Shown here: positions 34,845 to 45,605 of the stretch, one piece after another
Numbering within the stretch: the stretch's first letter is position 1
Layout: each line of letters opens with the position of its first letter
Origin: Peribolospora baueri
Lineage: Eukaryota > Basidiomycota > Peribolosporomycetes > Peribolosporales > Peribolosporaceae
Length of the DNA: 64,000 bases
Assembly (NCBI GenBank): GCA_029717555.1
Contig: JAMDHS010000039.1
Coordinates: forward strand, 1-64,000
Reading direction: 5' to 3'
Made by a program: the position numbers and the translations under genes
Notes under the pieces: model-generated
The model's input: only the letters and a program-made list of their open reading frames with translations
Told to the model about the DNA's origin: nothing
Database searches by the model: none

Positions 34845-36740
34845 ATGCTCGACAACCTTCTCTCCAGCTGTTCCATCTCCCTCCACCTTCTCAACCAGGT
34901 CGTCTTCCTCCGCCCCTCTAGTTTGCCGCTCCCCTCTCGGCCCGACGACCCCAGTCTGCTCTCGGCCCCGTGCGAGAACGTCTCCGGAAGCCTGCTCCGC
35001 GGCTTCGTCGAGGTGCGCGTACCTTCGGCGCGCAAGCTCGGCGGGGTGCGCGTCCGCATCAGAGGTGTCTCCAGCGTCGCCTTGCCCGCCCTCGTCTCCG
35101 TCGCCGACCCGTCATCGCGGGGCGAGGCGAGGCTGCAGGTGGGCGACATTTCGCGGTACGAGGAAAGGGTCGTTCTCGACGAGTCTGTCGAGACGGCCGA
35201 CAACGGCGTCAGCTTGGACGCCGGCACCCACGTCTTTGCCTTTTCCTTTCCCCTCGCCGCCCATATGCCCCCGTACGAGCGGAGCCGGTTCGGGAGGGTG
35301 AGGTACGTCTGCTCGGCCGTTGCCCGCGGTGCCGGGTACGCCAAGACGGACGTGTCGGCTTGGAAGGAGGTGTTTGTGACCTGCAACCCCAGTCCGGCGG
35401 GCGTCAACGGCCTCAACGCCCTCGAGGTCCTCCACACCGAGTCCTACCACGGCCTCGGCGTCCTGAGGCTTGCCATGCTCAGTCCGAGCCTGAGCGTCAG
35501 CGGCAGCCTGTTGCTTCACATACGATTGGAGGTGCGTCGCTGGCTTTGCGGCTTCGTATCCGATCGTCGTCTCTGTCCCTCCCCGATGTCGCTCACACAA
35601 ATATATACATACATACAGTGCCCGCACCCTCGTGTGCAAATTTGGCAGGCTCGCCTGGTCGTCGAGCAGACCTTTGAACTGCGCTCCAGGAATTCCAAGG
35701 AGACCATGAAGCTCCCCGCGGAGAGGAGGGTGGTGTGGAGCGCGGGCGCGAGGCCGCCGCTGTCGCGGGACTCGCGCGTGCTGCCGTGGGCCGAGGAGAA
35801 GGAGAGCGCGGTGCAGCCGATCTGGAGGCACGACGAGGAGGGCGACACGGGCGACGGGTCGGTCGCTGCGTCCGCGTGGGAGACCAAGGCGATGGTCCGA
35901 CTGCCGAGCGACGACAAGATCCGGCCGAGCACTTCTCCGGGCACGATGACCGACATCCGCGTCGGACACGAGCTGGTCTGCGAGATTTTCTACAGCGTCG
36001 GCGGCGGCGGCGAGTCGAGGGAGAGAGGCGAGAAGCTGAACGTGTTCACGTTGAGGAAGAAGGTGGTCATACCCAGTGTGAGTGGTCAGAGGTCGCTGAT
36101 CTCTTTCGCTTTCGCTCATCCTCACATGACGTCTCCCCGTGTCTTTTCTCGCTCGCTCGACATGGCCGGACGGCAGTGCTGCGTGTCCTTGTTCGATCTC
36201 GAATTGCCGTCGTACGAAGCGGCGACGTCGGCTACGAAAGCGAGACCGCCGTCGCTGTCGTCGTACAGGGCACGGGACGGCACGCCGATCGGGTCCTCTT
36301 CAGCGAGCGCGCAACCGACAGTTTGCACCATGTCGGTGCTCCACGGCATCCTCCACCCCGTCGGCGGCTCGAACCGGTCGTCGTTGTCGTTGTCGTCGTC
36401 CGTCGACCTTCCCCGACTGCCTCACCTGGGCCCATGCCTGCGCGCGCCCGAGACATGTGGCACGGCCGACGAGCCTTGGCCGTGCTACTCGGTGGTGCCG
36501 GTAGCAGACCCGACGGGCCTGCTGTCGCTCGGGGCGGGCGGAAAGGACGAGTGGCCGACGCCGCGGTGCGTGTGTGGGATGAGGCTGAGCACGCTGAGCG
36601 CGCGCGAGGCGGCCGTGTTGGACGGTCTGGGGATCGATTTCGACGGGCCTGGCGGGCTCGGGCGGCCGAGGGGCGATGGAGGTAGGGGTGGGGGTGCGGT
36701 CGAGTCGGGTGGGCCGGAGTGCGGGAAAGGGCAAGGGTAA
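34845..36740 (+). CDS. alpha-arrestin-like protein C
   Basis: Three exons (34845-35531, 35619-36077, 36177-36740) give 569 residues. It opens MLDNLLSSCSISLHLLNQVV. Arrestin-N: GFVEVRVPSARKLGGVRVRI, PPYERSRFGRVRYVC, AWKEVFVTCNPSP. Arrestin-C: SGSLLLHIRLE, VQIWQARLVVEQTFELRS, DDKIRPSTSPGTMTDI, GHELVCEIFYS, LRKKVVIPS. The last intron follows IPS as in the paralogues; the next exon begins CCVSLFDLELPSYEAAT with an LPxY motif. The module CVCGMRLSTLSAREAAVLDG lies near residue 525. The first intron (35532-35618) is 87 nt with no stop codon, so retention would insert 29 residues in frame. Arrestin A is its closer relative in this window, sharing CC..FDL and the EVF...NP(L/A)LE blocks. Likely a Rsp5-type ligase adaptor. 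Confidence 0.88.
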   Translation: MLDNLLSSCSISLHLLNQVVFLRPSSLPLPSRPDDPSLLSAPCENVSGSLLRGFVEVRVPSARKLGGVRVRIRGVSSVALPALVSVADPSSRGEARLQVGDISRYEERVVLDESVETADNGVSLDAGTHVFAFSFPLAAHMPPYERSRFGRVRYVCSAVARGAGYAKTDVSAWKEVFVTCNPSPAGVNGLNALEVLHTESYHGLGVLRLAMLSPSLSVSGSLLLHIRLEVRRWLCGFVSDRRLCPSPMSLTQIYTYIQCPHPRVQIWQARLVVEQTFELRSRNSKETMKLPAERRVVWSAGARPPLSRDSRVLPWAEEKESAVQPIWRHDEEGDTGDGSVAASAWETKAMVRLPSDDKIRPSTSPGTMTDIRVGHELVCEIFYSVGGGGESRERGEKLNVFTLRKKVVIPSVSGQRSLISFAFAHPHMTSPRVFSRSLDMAGRQCCVSLFDLELPSYEAATSATKARPPSLSSYRARDGTPIGSSSASAQPTVCTMSVLHGILHPVGGSNRSSLSLSSSVDLPRLPHLGPCLRAPETCGTADEPWPCYSVVPVADPTGLLSLGAGGKDEWPTPRCVCGMRLSTLSAREAAVLDGLGIDFDGPGGLGRPRGDGGRGGGAVESGGPECGKGQG

Positions 36741-37594
36741 GAGGACGTGACGCGGACGGAGAAGGCCCGCTTTCAAGGCTGTTGGCGGGAGTCCGGCGGT
36801 CGTATGGCGCGGTACATAAAACAGCACTCGCCTCAGGATAAGGGTGTAGTATTCAAGTTCTACTCGACTCGTCTTCTCTTCTCTTCCCATCTCATACCGT
36901 CTCTTCTCTCCGAACGTGCCTGGGATCGTATCCTATCGCTACCCGTTCGCTACTCTTCGATCGGTCGGTCAATCGGTCGGCCGTCGTTTTGTGTTTTCCT
37001 GTTTCTTTCTTTCCTTCTGCGGATCTGCGGAACGGGAACTGGAACTGGACCTGCATCCTCGCGTGGACATCGTGGCCACCGTTGCCGCCGTCCTGTACCG
37101 TAGTGGCCTGGTATGTAAACAAAAGGAGCGGACGGACGACGGACGGACGGAGGGTCGGTAGGGGAACGAAGCGCCATGCAGATCCGGGTGGGGGATGAAA
37201 TCAAACCGACTGACAGATTGACTGTACTGTAGACGGCGTAAACGGGGTCGCGACATGGTGATCACACCTGACGACAGAAGGGATGCGTCGTCACCTTCCC
37301 CTGTTACAGAGCGGGCGTCAAGCTTCGGTCGGACTCTACGCAAATCCCGAGCATTGCTCGAATCGCAGAGTCAGCACTAGTCTTTGTTAATGCTTCCGAC
37401 TTCTGCCGTTGTTCCACGAGCTGACATTATCGCCGCTATCAAGAACCCTACGATGTTGAAAATGGCGGGCGAGGCTGGAACGGAGGCAGTGTGACGCCAA
37501 TCGAGTGGACAGAAGACCTAGAGCCAGCTGAGGACGACGAGTATCAAGCAATCGTCGAGAAACGGTGTCGGATCGCGGGGATCATTCGGAACGG
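36741..37594. other. intergenic region
   Basis: About 850 bases after arrestin C. Only short unsupported ORFs are present and no repeats stand out. Confidence 0.4.
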
Positions 37595-38017
37595 TCACTC
37601 CCTCGCCGTGGCCATTGGCACGCTCGAACGTGCTAGCCCCCTCTTCGTTTGAAGCGGCGCCCACGTCGAGATCCTAGCGCCAGCCTCGTTGTTCCTGATC
37701 CTGGCAAGCCAGACGCCCTGGGCGGTCTTGTCGTTGGCGCCGGTGTCGTCGATATCAGCGAAGGCGCCGACCTGCCAGGTGAACTGAGAGCCGTGGACGG
37801 CCTTGTCGACAGTGGTGAGGGCTTGGGTGGTGAAGTCGTTCCTGCCGGACGCCGAGCTGCCGACCCAGTCGGACCAGCGGTCGTTCTCGATGGAGAAGGA
37901 GACGAGGTCGGGGCGGAGCTGTTCGGCCCAAACGGGGCCGTCGACGGGGACGGCGACGACGACGCTCTCGGTGACGTTGGTGGTGGTGTCCTTGGCCGAA
38001 GACGAGGAGGCGGCGGA
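37595..38017 (-). pseudogene. GH79-like (beta-glucuronidase/heparanase family) gene fragment
   Basis: An open frame of 140 codons starts after a plausible acceptor (AAGGCAG) at 38018 and ends at TGA 37597-37595. It reads TTTNVTESVVVAVPVDGPVW, then RPDLVSFSIENDRWSDWVG, then GRNDFTTQAL. The middle block resembles the N-terminal strand of fungal GH79 enzymes (pattern FVSFSIExDRWxDWxG...RNxFTxxAL). The rest of the barrel, including the catalytic acids and the usual RVGxNSxDR segment, is missing, and residues after about 60 no longer look like the family. No signal peptide exon was found upstream, where a repeat block begins. I read it as a decayed host gene; a small unrelated secreted protein is the alternative. 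Confidence 0.4.
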
Positions 38018-38042
38018 CTGCCTTGCCTCGAGCGGGATACGC

Positions 38043-38390
38043 CGGATAAAGCAGCAAGAAGAAACGGGCCTTCAACGGAGAGGGAACAGAAAGCGGCGGG
38101 AAGAAACGGGTTTTCAACCGGCGAGAAGAAACGGTTGTCAACAATATCGTGCCACGTGGCAAAATGGAAAAGCGTGGACGGAGAATAAGTGGAGGAGATT
38201 AGCGAGGTGAAAAACAAGGACGTTAATTAAAGCAGTAAGAAGAAACGAGTCTTCAACTGGGAGGGAAGATAAAGCGGCGAGAAGAAATGGGTCTTCAACA
38301 AGAAAGAAACGGGTCTTCAACCGGCGAGAAAAAACGGTTTTCGACAAAGTCGTGCCACGTGGCAAAATAACCAGCGTAGACTGCGGAGTA
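38043..38390 (+). repeat. imperfect direct duplication with short internal repeats
   Basis: Two diverged copies (about 38043-38175 and 38226-38390) align with small indels. Each contains several short units of the form agaaacgggtcttcaaccgg and ends in cgtgccacgtggcaaaat. The 12-base palindrome tgccacgtggca (38150-38161 and 38353-38364) is identical in both. On the minus strand the units make Leu/Phe-rich nonsense ORFs. No terminal inverted repeats or coding capacity identify a transposon family. Confidence 0.75.
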
Positions 38391-40111
38391 AAAGGTATAA
38401 TGAAGCGTACATTCCAGCATCTAGTCACATATTATTAGTCTCGCCGTCTTATTAGTTTCGACGATCGAAGGATTGCCTCGCTGAAGCAGGCGTGGACCGC
38501 TGCCAAATACGTAACTAGGTCACTTACGGTCCTGTGCTGACAGTAGGCAAGGAGGACTCCGTGTGTGGTTCGACCGAGGGTTTGGTCAACATCGTGTGCA
38601 CCGGGGTGGAAGTGGAGTGAGTCGGCCGCCATGGAGCTGGACGCCGGCGCGGGCTGTGCGACGTCCAGCCCGTTGCTCAGGCAACCGACGCGGAGTCGTC
38701 GGCGCACTTGCACATCTCCCAAGTCACGACCACCACCCATTTCAACCTCCACCATCCTCCCTCCTCTCTTCCTCTTCTCTTCTCCCTCTCGCCCATCCTG
38801 GCTGACGACCACCTGCGCCTCCGTTGCACTAGACGATCGGTGCCCTCCATCAATCTAATCTAGGCATGCAATCTCATCGATCCGGCGCTGCACGCCGTCG
38901 TCTCCTCGCCCCGCCAGGTGCCCGATTGCTCCCAGCTCTCCGTCGCAACGAGTCCGGTTCGCCGGTCGGCCGTCTGGCGTCGTCGCGGGTGCATGGTCTG
39001 GCTGAAACAGCACATCTGTCTTGCCGTTCGGACCGCCAGCTCACGAGTGGCCACAGTCATGGGCGAAGCGTCGTAAAGGTCTGACACGTTCGTCATCGTA
39101 ATTGTCGGGCAGCGCACACACCTTTAGACTCGAAATGGAGGCTGAGAATAGCCATCGTCGACCGCGAGGAAGGAGGTGGCTACCACGACGAAGCGCAGTG
39201 AGGTACGGTAGCGGTCCTACTTGCAGACGAGTGTGGGCTGCAGGAGGGAGCGTGTGCGATAGCCGTCCTCGCTCGTTGCGACTGTGCATGCTTCCTCATT
39301 CCCCTTGGCCGCCCTGGCATATCCTTCTTCCGCTCGCAAGTCCGCCCACGCTGCTCACAGGCCTCCAGCCCTCCCCGTCGTCGCCATCCGCCCGTAGTGG
39401 TCGCCGTCGTCATCCGTTCCAAGGCAGGCGGTGGGTGGGTGAATTGAAGCACATGTACTCGACCTTAACGCGGCGCCCCGAACAACTTTTCCCTCTCCCT
39501 TCCTTCTTCCCAGTGTCCCTCCCCAGCGCTCTCGTCCCCTCTTCTTTACCCGGCTCGGTCCGTCGTTCTCCCACCCCTCTCACTTCGTCTTCACCTTCGT
39601 TTGCACCGCGAGCACGTAACGCCCCAGCGGCCTCTGCCTGCTCGTTCACTCGCCTTTGAGAGGCCTTCCCCCCTCATTTCCTTCAGTTTCCCCGGTAGCT
39701 CACTTCGCCTCGTCTCGCCGGCCTGTTGGCAGGAACGGTCCCGCTCGATAATCGTCGACCTCCAGCACCTTCCGTCCTTGTTAAGACGATTACGACCACA
39801 TCGACTGCCGCGAATTCACAACGTACACTCCCAGGACGTTATCCCTTCCATTTGGACATTTACTTCCCTAGCTGTCGCTGGACGATCTCTACGCCCCTCG
39901 CTGGTCGATTCGTTCTTTTCACACCCTCTCGCCCCTCGGATCGATTCCGGTCTTGACCACGGCTGGACAACCTGACAAGAAAGCCTCCATTCCACAGTCG
40001 CAGTGAGCCTTTCACAGATCGGCCTTGTCTGTTCGTGATCCCCTCGCATGCGAACATCCTGACCTCTTCGCTCTTTGCTTGTCCTCACTATGTGCCTGCC
40101 CAGCTTTGACC
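38391..40111. other. gene-poor region upstream of the Ser/Thr-rich secreted protein
   Basis: About 1.7 kb with short overlapping ORFs on both strands, none with a family match or consistent splice pattern. The last 500 bases are CT-rich and probably form the promoter and 5' leader of the gene starting at 40112. Confidence 0.35.
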
Positions 40112-42139
40112 ATGCACCTCACTAAGTCCACCACTGGCGTTGCCCTCCTGGCCTCCTTCCTCCTTCCCTTCAGTGCAGTAGCTCAGACATCCGAGGGCCA
40201 GAGCGCCGATGCCGGACCTTCCGCCCCCGGCGTCTCCTTGATGGGTTTCTCCTCTGTCGCCAAGGCTTCGGAATCTGGTATCGAACAGAGCGTCGTCGCC
40301 ACCATCACAACGCCTGCTGCTGCGGGCCCCACTGGAGGAAGCACCAGCGGAGGGAGCGCTGGAGGGTCTGGCGAGTCGTGTCCCTCCGCGGGATGCGCCG
40401 CCGTCGGGCCAAGCCCGACAGCAGCTCCTCAGATTACCTCTTCTGCCATGGCCGCCTCCCCAACTGGTCAGGGGTGCCCTTCCGCCGGCTGCGACTCTGG
40501 CGCCTCTGATTCATCCGGTCCTTACGCGTACACCACCGTCATGCCTTACTCGAGCTATATGGCCGGCGGATATTCGGTGAGCCGGCACACGGCGAGGCTT
40601 GTGCCGTAGGTGCTGAAGGTGGACGTTAGGATCTAACTACTCGCTCTACCCTTGACGTTCGATGATCCTTCCTTGTCTCTGCAGAGCATGGCCTGCGGAT
40701 ACGGCTGGGGCAAAGCCTCGAACGGGTACTGCACCCAGGCGTCCTGGTACACTGCTTCGGCCGACGTCATCGGCTGCCACGTCACCCAGGTCATCTCCGA
40801 GGTTGGCATCACCACCAAGCTCAAGACCATCTTTGAGACTAAGACGCAAACAAAGATCGAAACCGCTCTGGAGGTGAGCACAATGTCTTACTCGGAGAGG
40901 TGGTCGGTGACTGGGCAGGGTTTGGAAGCGTGGTCCCGCTGATGATCAAAGGTCATCTACCTTGTCGCCGTGACATGTGGCGCAGACCGTCGTCGTCACG
41001 TCGGTTGAGAAGATGACCGAGACCATGACGAAGACTATGACCGAGGTGCGCGTCGTCTCCAGCGCCGTCCGTGCTAGCATTTGCGCACCTCTCCTGACAC
41101 GCCGGATCCGCCTTGGCTCGTACCATGTAGACGATGACGTCGACCGTCCAGCACGTCGTGACGCAGACGGCCACTGTGTCTGTACCTGTCACGAAGACGG
41201 TGACCGCCACTTCGATTGAAAAGCAACTCGAGACGCAGGTGAGTCGTCGCGTCGCCCTTTTCCATGGCCACGAAGGAAAGCCGGAAGAACGGAGACGCAC
41301 TTGAAGCGAAGACCTTGTCGCTGATCCTTGGTCGCCTCGCCTTCGTCAATCAGCTCGTCACCAAGGAAGAAACCAAGACGCAGCTCGCTACCGAGACCGA
41401 TATCGCCACGGTCACGAAGGCATTCACGGGTGAGCCGGCGCTGCTTGCTTGCCTCCTTTCGAGGAGCCGGTTTGGCTGACTTTGTGACTTTCTTCGTACA
41501 CGTCCGTACACGTTTTCTTTCCCAGCCACGGGTGAGTTGAGCATGTTCCTCCCTGGCCCGGAGAAGCACTTGACTTACTTCTTCGTGCCCCTTTCTTTTG
41601 TTTGCTTTGCTTCAGCGGTTGAGACCAAGCTTGCTACGGTCACAGACGCAGTCACCAGTGAGTGTCCGACCGACTAGCGGCTTTCTTCGACGTCTCCCAA
41701 ATCAGGACCCTTCGAGCGCTTACGCATCTGAACCATTCCTGTCATCACATCATCGCATCGCTGGCAGAGACGGCCACCGCTACTCAGACGCAGTTCTTCA
41801 CCTGCATCCAGAAATGCTCTCAAACTTAGTGAGCGTTTGACTTTTGAGTTGCACGCTCTCACCTGAGAGGCGATCGGAGATCAGCCACTCACCACTTTTT
41901 CCGTCTACTACTGGGTCTCTACTTGCTTTCCCCCTCGAAGCGCATGGGCCATGCCAAGCGCCACGATGACCCAATACATGAGCTACTACTCTTCCTCCCC
42001 TAAATCGACGCAAGGCTCAGGTTACGGGTCGAGCGGCTCGTATGGGTCTGGGTCTGGGTCGGGGTCGGGCTACGGCTCGGGCGCGGGGTCTGGGTACCGA
42101 AAGCGGATGGTGACGAAGCCACGCAGCCATCCAAGGTAG
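40112..42139 (+). CDS. secreted Ser/Thr-rich protein assembled from nine small exons
   Basis: Exons 40112-40576, 40685-40873, 40986-41045, 41131-41238, 41354-41429, 41526-41531, 41616-41657, 41768-41828 and 41941-42139 give 401 residues. A signal peptide is clear: MHLTKSTTGVALLASFLLPF, then SAVAQ. A Gly/Ser-rich region with two repeats of CPSAGC follows, then MACGYGWGKASNGYCTQASW with conserved Cys. The middle exons encode Thr/Glu/Lys-rich repeats such as KLKTIFETKTQTKIETALE and EKMTETMTKTMTE, likely O-glycosylated stalk sequence. After FFTCIQKCSQT the C-terminus is a GSGSGYGS tract. Exon 6 is only 6 nt (CCACGG) and can be skipped in frame. No enzymatic domain is recognised; a cell-wall or extracellular structural role is inferred. 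The 3' end (TAG 42137-42139) is tentative, because splicing to later exons is possible. Confidence 0.72.
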
Positions 42140-44072
42140 ACGTTTCGCTCTTCAGAAATACCGTCGCCGTGCTGGTCTGGTCACCCGCGCTCGACTCCTT
42201 GTGCCTCTATATAAACCGGCCCACGTACATATGTCTGATGGACCGAATCTCGTGCAGGACTGTGCCGTGGACCAGCGTCGCCCTTATCCCTCCCGCCAAC
42301 TTCGACCGGCTTAGTCTTCGAACATCGCGCGTCCGTACCCCATGGACATTGCGGACGCGGTCTTCTCCACATTGTTCAGAACTACTCCACTTCTTTCTAT
42401 CCCATCTGTTCATCTTTTAACAAGTGCTGAGCAGCCTTCCATTCTCTCACACCTACCTACGTGTATCAGTCTCTACTTGTTCTCTCCCTGCGTTCCCGGC
42501 CTGTACTGTCACGGGTTCCCTCGCTTCCCTCCTCCCCCTCCCAGCCTCCCTCCCGCGCTCGTTCTCTGGTTTGCTCGACGGGAACAACCGCGGCACTGTT
42601 CACCGCCTGTGATCCCAGGTTCTAGGTACACTTGCAACGTCAACGCCTCGGGCTTGCTGCCGACGACCCATAACGACCGCTGCCAGCCGTTCCATGCTGT
42701 ACAGCCCTGTCGAGATCCTACAGATCACTTCCGTCCCTCCGCCATCGCTTTTCCTCGCCCGCTCGTTCGCCTCGCCTCGGCCCTCTCCCTTGAGCACAAG
42801 CACGATGAGGTGAAAGAGCGGATGCACACAGGACAGGGTGCTGCGCATGTAAGCGTTGTGGAACGAGGGTCATGTGCGCGGCATGGGTATCGACGCTGAG
42901 CGCGAGAGGGCAGCCAACAGGCGATTCTAGTTGACAGAGGGCCTGGAGGCCTATCACGCTTCTGTGGTGCAGCGTCTGCTCGAGCTGATTGCGAGGTTGT
43001 CGAGGTCACCGGTACGCTTACTGTACGCGGCTATCAGGTTCGCGGACACAAGCTTGGGCTTGTGGTCCGACGACGCTCATCGAATTGGACGCCGTGGTTC
43101 TCAAGGTCTCGGGGCCGAAGCGACTTGTTCGTATGCGGCTGCGGGCGCCGTGCACAGACCACGCGTCCTATGGTCTGATGGACCTGGGTGGCGGTGGCGG
43201 TGCCGGGCACGCAAACAAAGCCTCGGCATCAACACGCAAAGCACCGTCATCGGCTTGGAGGATAAATGAAGTTTAGAACTCGAGCCCGTACGGGCCCGGC
43301 GCAACGGAACGAAAACCGTGAGTGGCGCGGCCAGCCGGTCGTCTGGCGTCCAAAACGAATCGGCGTTTTTGCAACCTCTCTTCCATCTGACCGAGATGAT
43401 TAATGTAAGCCATGCATGTCGATGGGACTTGCACACTGCTGCGATAGTCATACAGCGAGTGTTCGCGATAAAGAAAGAAGGGGCGGCGATCGAACGGATA
43501 CTAACACTTTTAACTCAGATATTCCGTCATGGGCTCGGTAAGACCCAAGCTAGCTACTTCCCACAGAGAAGGTGGGCGACGCAACAAAAGAGAAGAGTAA
43601 GACGGTTGAGCCGTCTCAGCGTTTGGGCATGCTGCCATCACAGCGGCATGGATGGGGACAGGCGCAAATCCTCCATCCGTACGTCGGACCTTTGGGGTCA
43701 GTGGGAAGACTCGGTTCATTAACGATCTGCGCGGCCTGGACCGCGCGGAGCGTTCAGCCGAGGTCGCTGGCTCGTTCGCGAGGAAGTGATTGACTCACAA
43801 GGACACCTCATGTTTGCGCATCCTCCTGAATTCGGAGGGGGTTTATAAATTGGGCCACTTCCGCGGGTGGTGGTGGCTGCGCTGTGGCCGTTGGCCACGA
43901 GGAGGTTGATCGCGTTCGCTTGATATGGGGACGTCGTGAAGACAAAAGGTGGAAAGGGAAGGAAAAAAAGGAGAGAATGGAAGGGGCGTAAGAGTGTAAT
44001 GTCGAGGGAAGACCGATCAGCTAGGCCAAGAAAGGTTGAGACGACTACGCTTCCTCCAGACCGCTAGCTCAC

Positions 44073-44178
44073 CCTTGCTGGCGTCAAAGACGTAACGGTC
44101 GGAGATGGAGGGACAGCCGTCGGTGATGATCCCCACAGTACTCGCCCATTGTCCAGCGCTGGTCATCTTCGGCATGCC
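44073..44178 (-). other. possible isolated exon, unknown protein
   Basis: Between a plausible acceptor (CCCAGCAG) and a GTGAGC donor the frame reads GMPKMTSAGQWASTVGIITD, then GCPSISDRYVFDASK. The composition is protein-like and unlike the neighbouring repeats. I could not connect it to other exons, and the family is not recognised. Confidence 0.2.
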
Positions 44179-45568
44179 CTGCTGGGCGCCGCGGTGATAA
44201 GAGGCGTGCAAGTACGGTGGAAAAGGAGCGCGGGAACGACTCACCATATCCGCCAGGAGCGAGGGAGGCTAGCGGCTGCCTGAGACGCGCAGAGGACGAT
44301 GGAGAGGGGGGTCAGTTCATGTTAAATAGGCTTCTTCCCACCGTGTCCCTCCCGCCTGGCGCTTGCAGCCTGTGATGTAACAATCCTCGGTCGACATCGG
44401 CGCTTCTTTACCGGTCTGACCAGGGTGACGACCAGGGTGACGACGCCGATGACCGCGCTTGCGCCCATGTTGTGCTTGCAACGTTCAACGTTAGCCCTCC
44501 CACGAACGCCGGAGGCTATGGCGCTGACGGTAGCTGTGCATGACTCGTAGCACTGCCTGCAAGGCCATCTGCGAGGCCATCTGCGAGAACACGGTGGAGG
44601 CGTGGAGTGGAGGAGGCCATCAACGCAGGGCACAAGCACAAGCGCGCCATCGACAGGGCTCCAACGTCGGCGGACCCCATTCGAGATCTCGTCCTGCCTC
44701 GCCGTGTGTTCGCCTCGTGTTGGGAGGCCTAAAAAGAAATTTGGGGAGATGGACGACGTCACGGTTACGAGGCCGCTTTGACGGTACGGCGCGGCTTGGA
44801 GAGCACGGCAAGCTAGCTTGCGGTGCGGTGCGTCTGGCGAACATGCCGATCCGGGCGGATCTCTACTCGGCTCTGCGCTGCCCTTTCTCGTCAGGGCTAG
44901 GCCTGGTCTGCAGCGTGCAGGGTGCGATCGCAGCGGAGTGGTGGTCGGAGCTCCAAGGCGGTGCGTAAAGTCGCGGCGACTCGCACAGGCACATCGTCCT
45001 TGTCATCGCCTCGTTCTCGCCCTCGCCCTCGTCCTCCGAGCCGTCCCCGTCCAACGAAGGGACGCGGTGCGCGCACGGCCGGCCCAGCGAACCTAGTCGG
45101 TCAGCACGTATCTAATCGACGCCGTGTCTCCTGGTCGAGCATGGCGTGGTGTGCAATCGCTCCGGACGCTCGTCACTGCGGATCCAGGTCGGACGCGATG
45201 GAGATGGGCGTCCATCGCTGAGAAGGCCGTCGAGCCAGGCGCGCCAGAGCGACGAGCACTCGGACTCGGACTCGACACATAGTTGCCGCCATCCAGTCTC
45301 CGACTATCGGCCAGAGCCAAGCATCTCTCCGACACGCAAGATGGTGGTCGAGGTCACCCACCACCACCTCATATTGTCTTCTTCCCACCCTTTCTTCTCG
45401 CTCACGTCACTTCTCCGCCTCGACGCGACGCCTTCGGCAACCAAACCTGCCGCAGCTGCCGCAGCAGATGCGACTGCGGCGCCGCGCCCGTGCCGAGTGC
45501 CTGGCGATTGAGCCCGGCGCGTGAGGCCAGCGACAGACAAGCCGCGGCGGGCGGGACGAGGTGCGAAA

Positions 45569-45605
45569 GACGACGACGACGACGACGACAACAACAACAA
45601 CAACA
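45569..45605 (+). repeat. (GAC)7(AAC)5 compound microsatellite
   Basis: Perfect GAC run followed by an AAC run, about 120 bases upstream of the DUF726 gene start. Confidence 0.9.

Noticed and set aside
35112-36125. 337-codon minus-strand ORF
   Set aside because: It is antisense to arrestin C, whose exons give clear arrestin motifs.
43510-43793. Short ORFs on both strands between 43.3 and 43.8 kb
   Set aside because: They are short, overlap each other and lack motifs or splice context.
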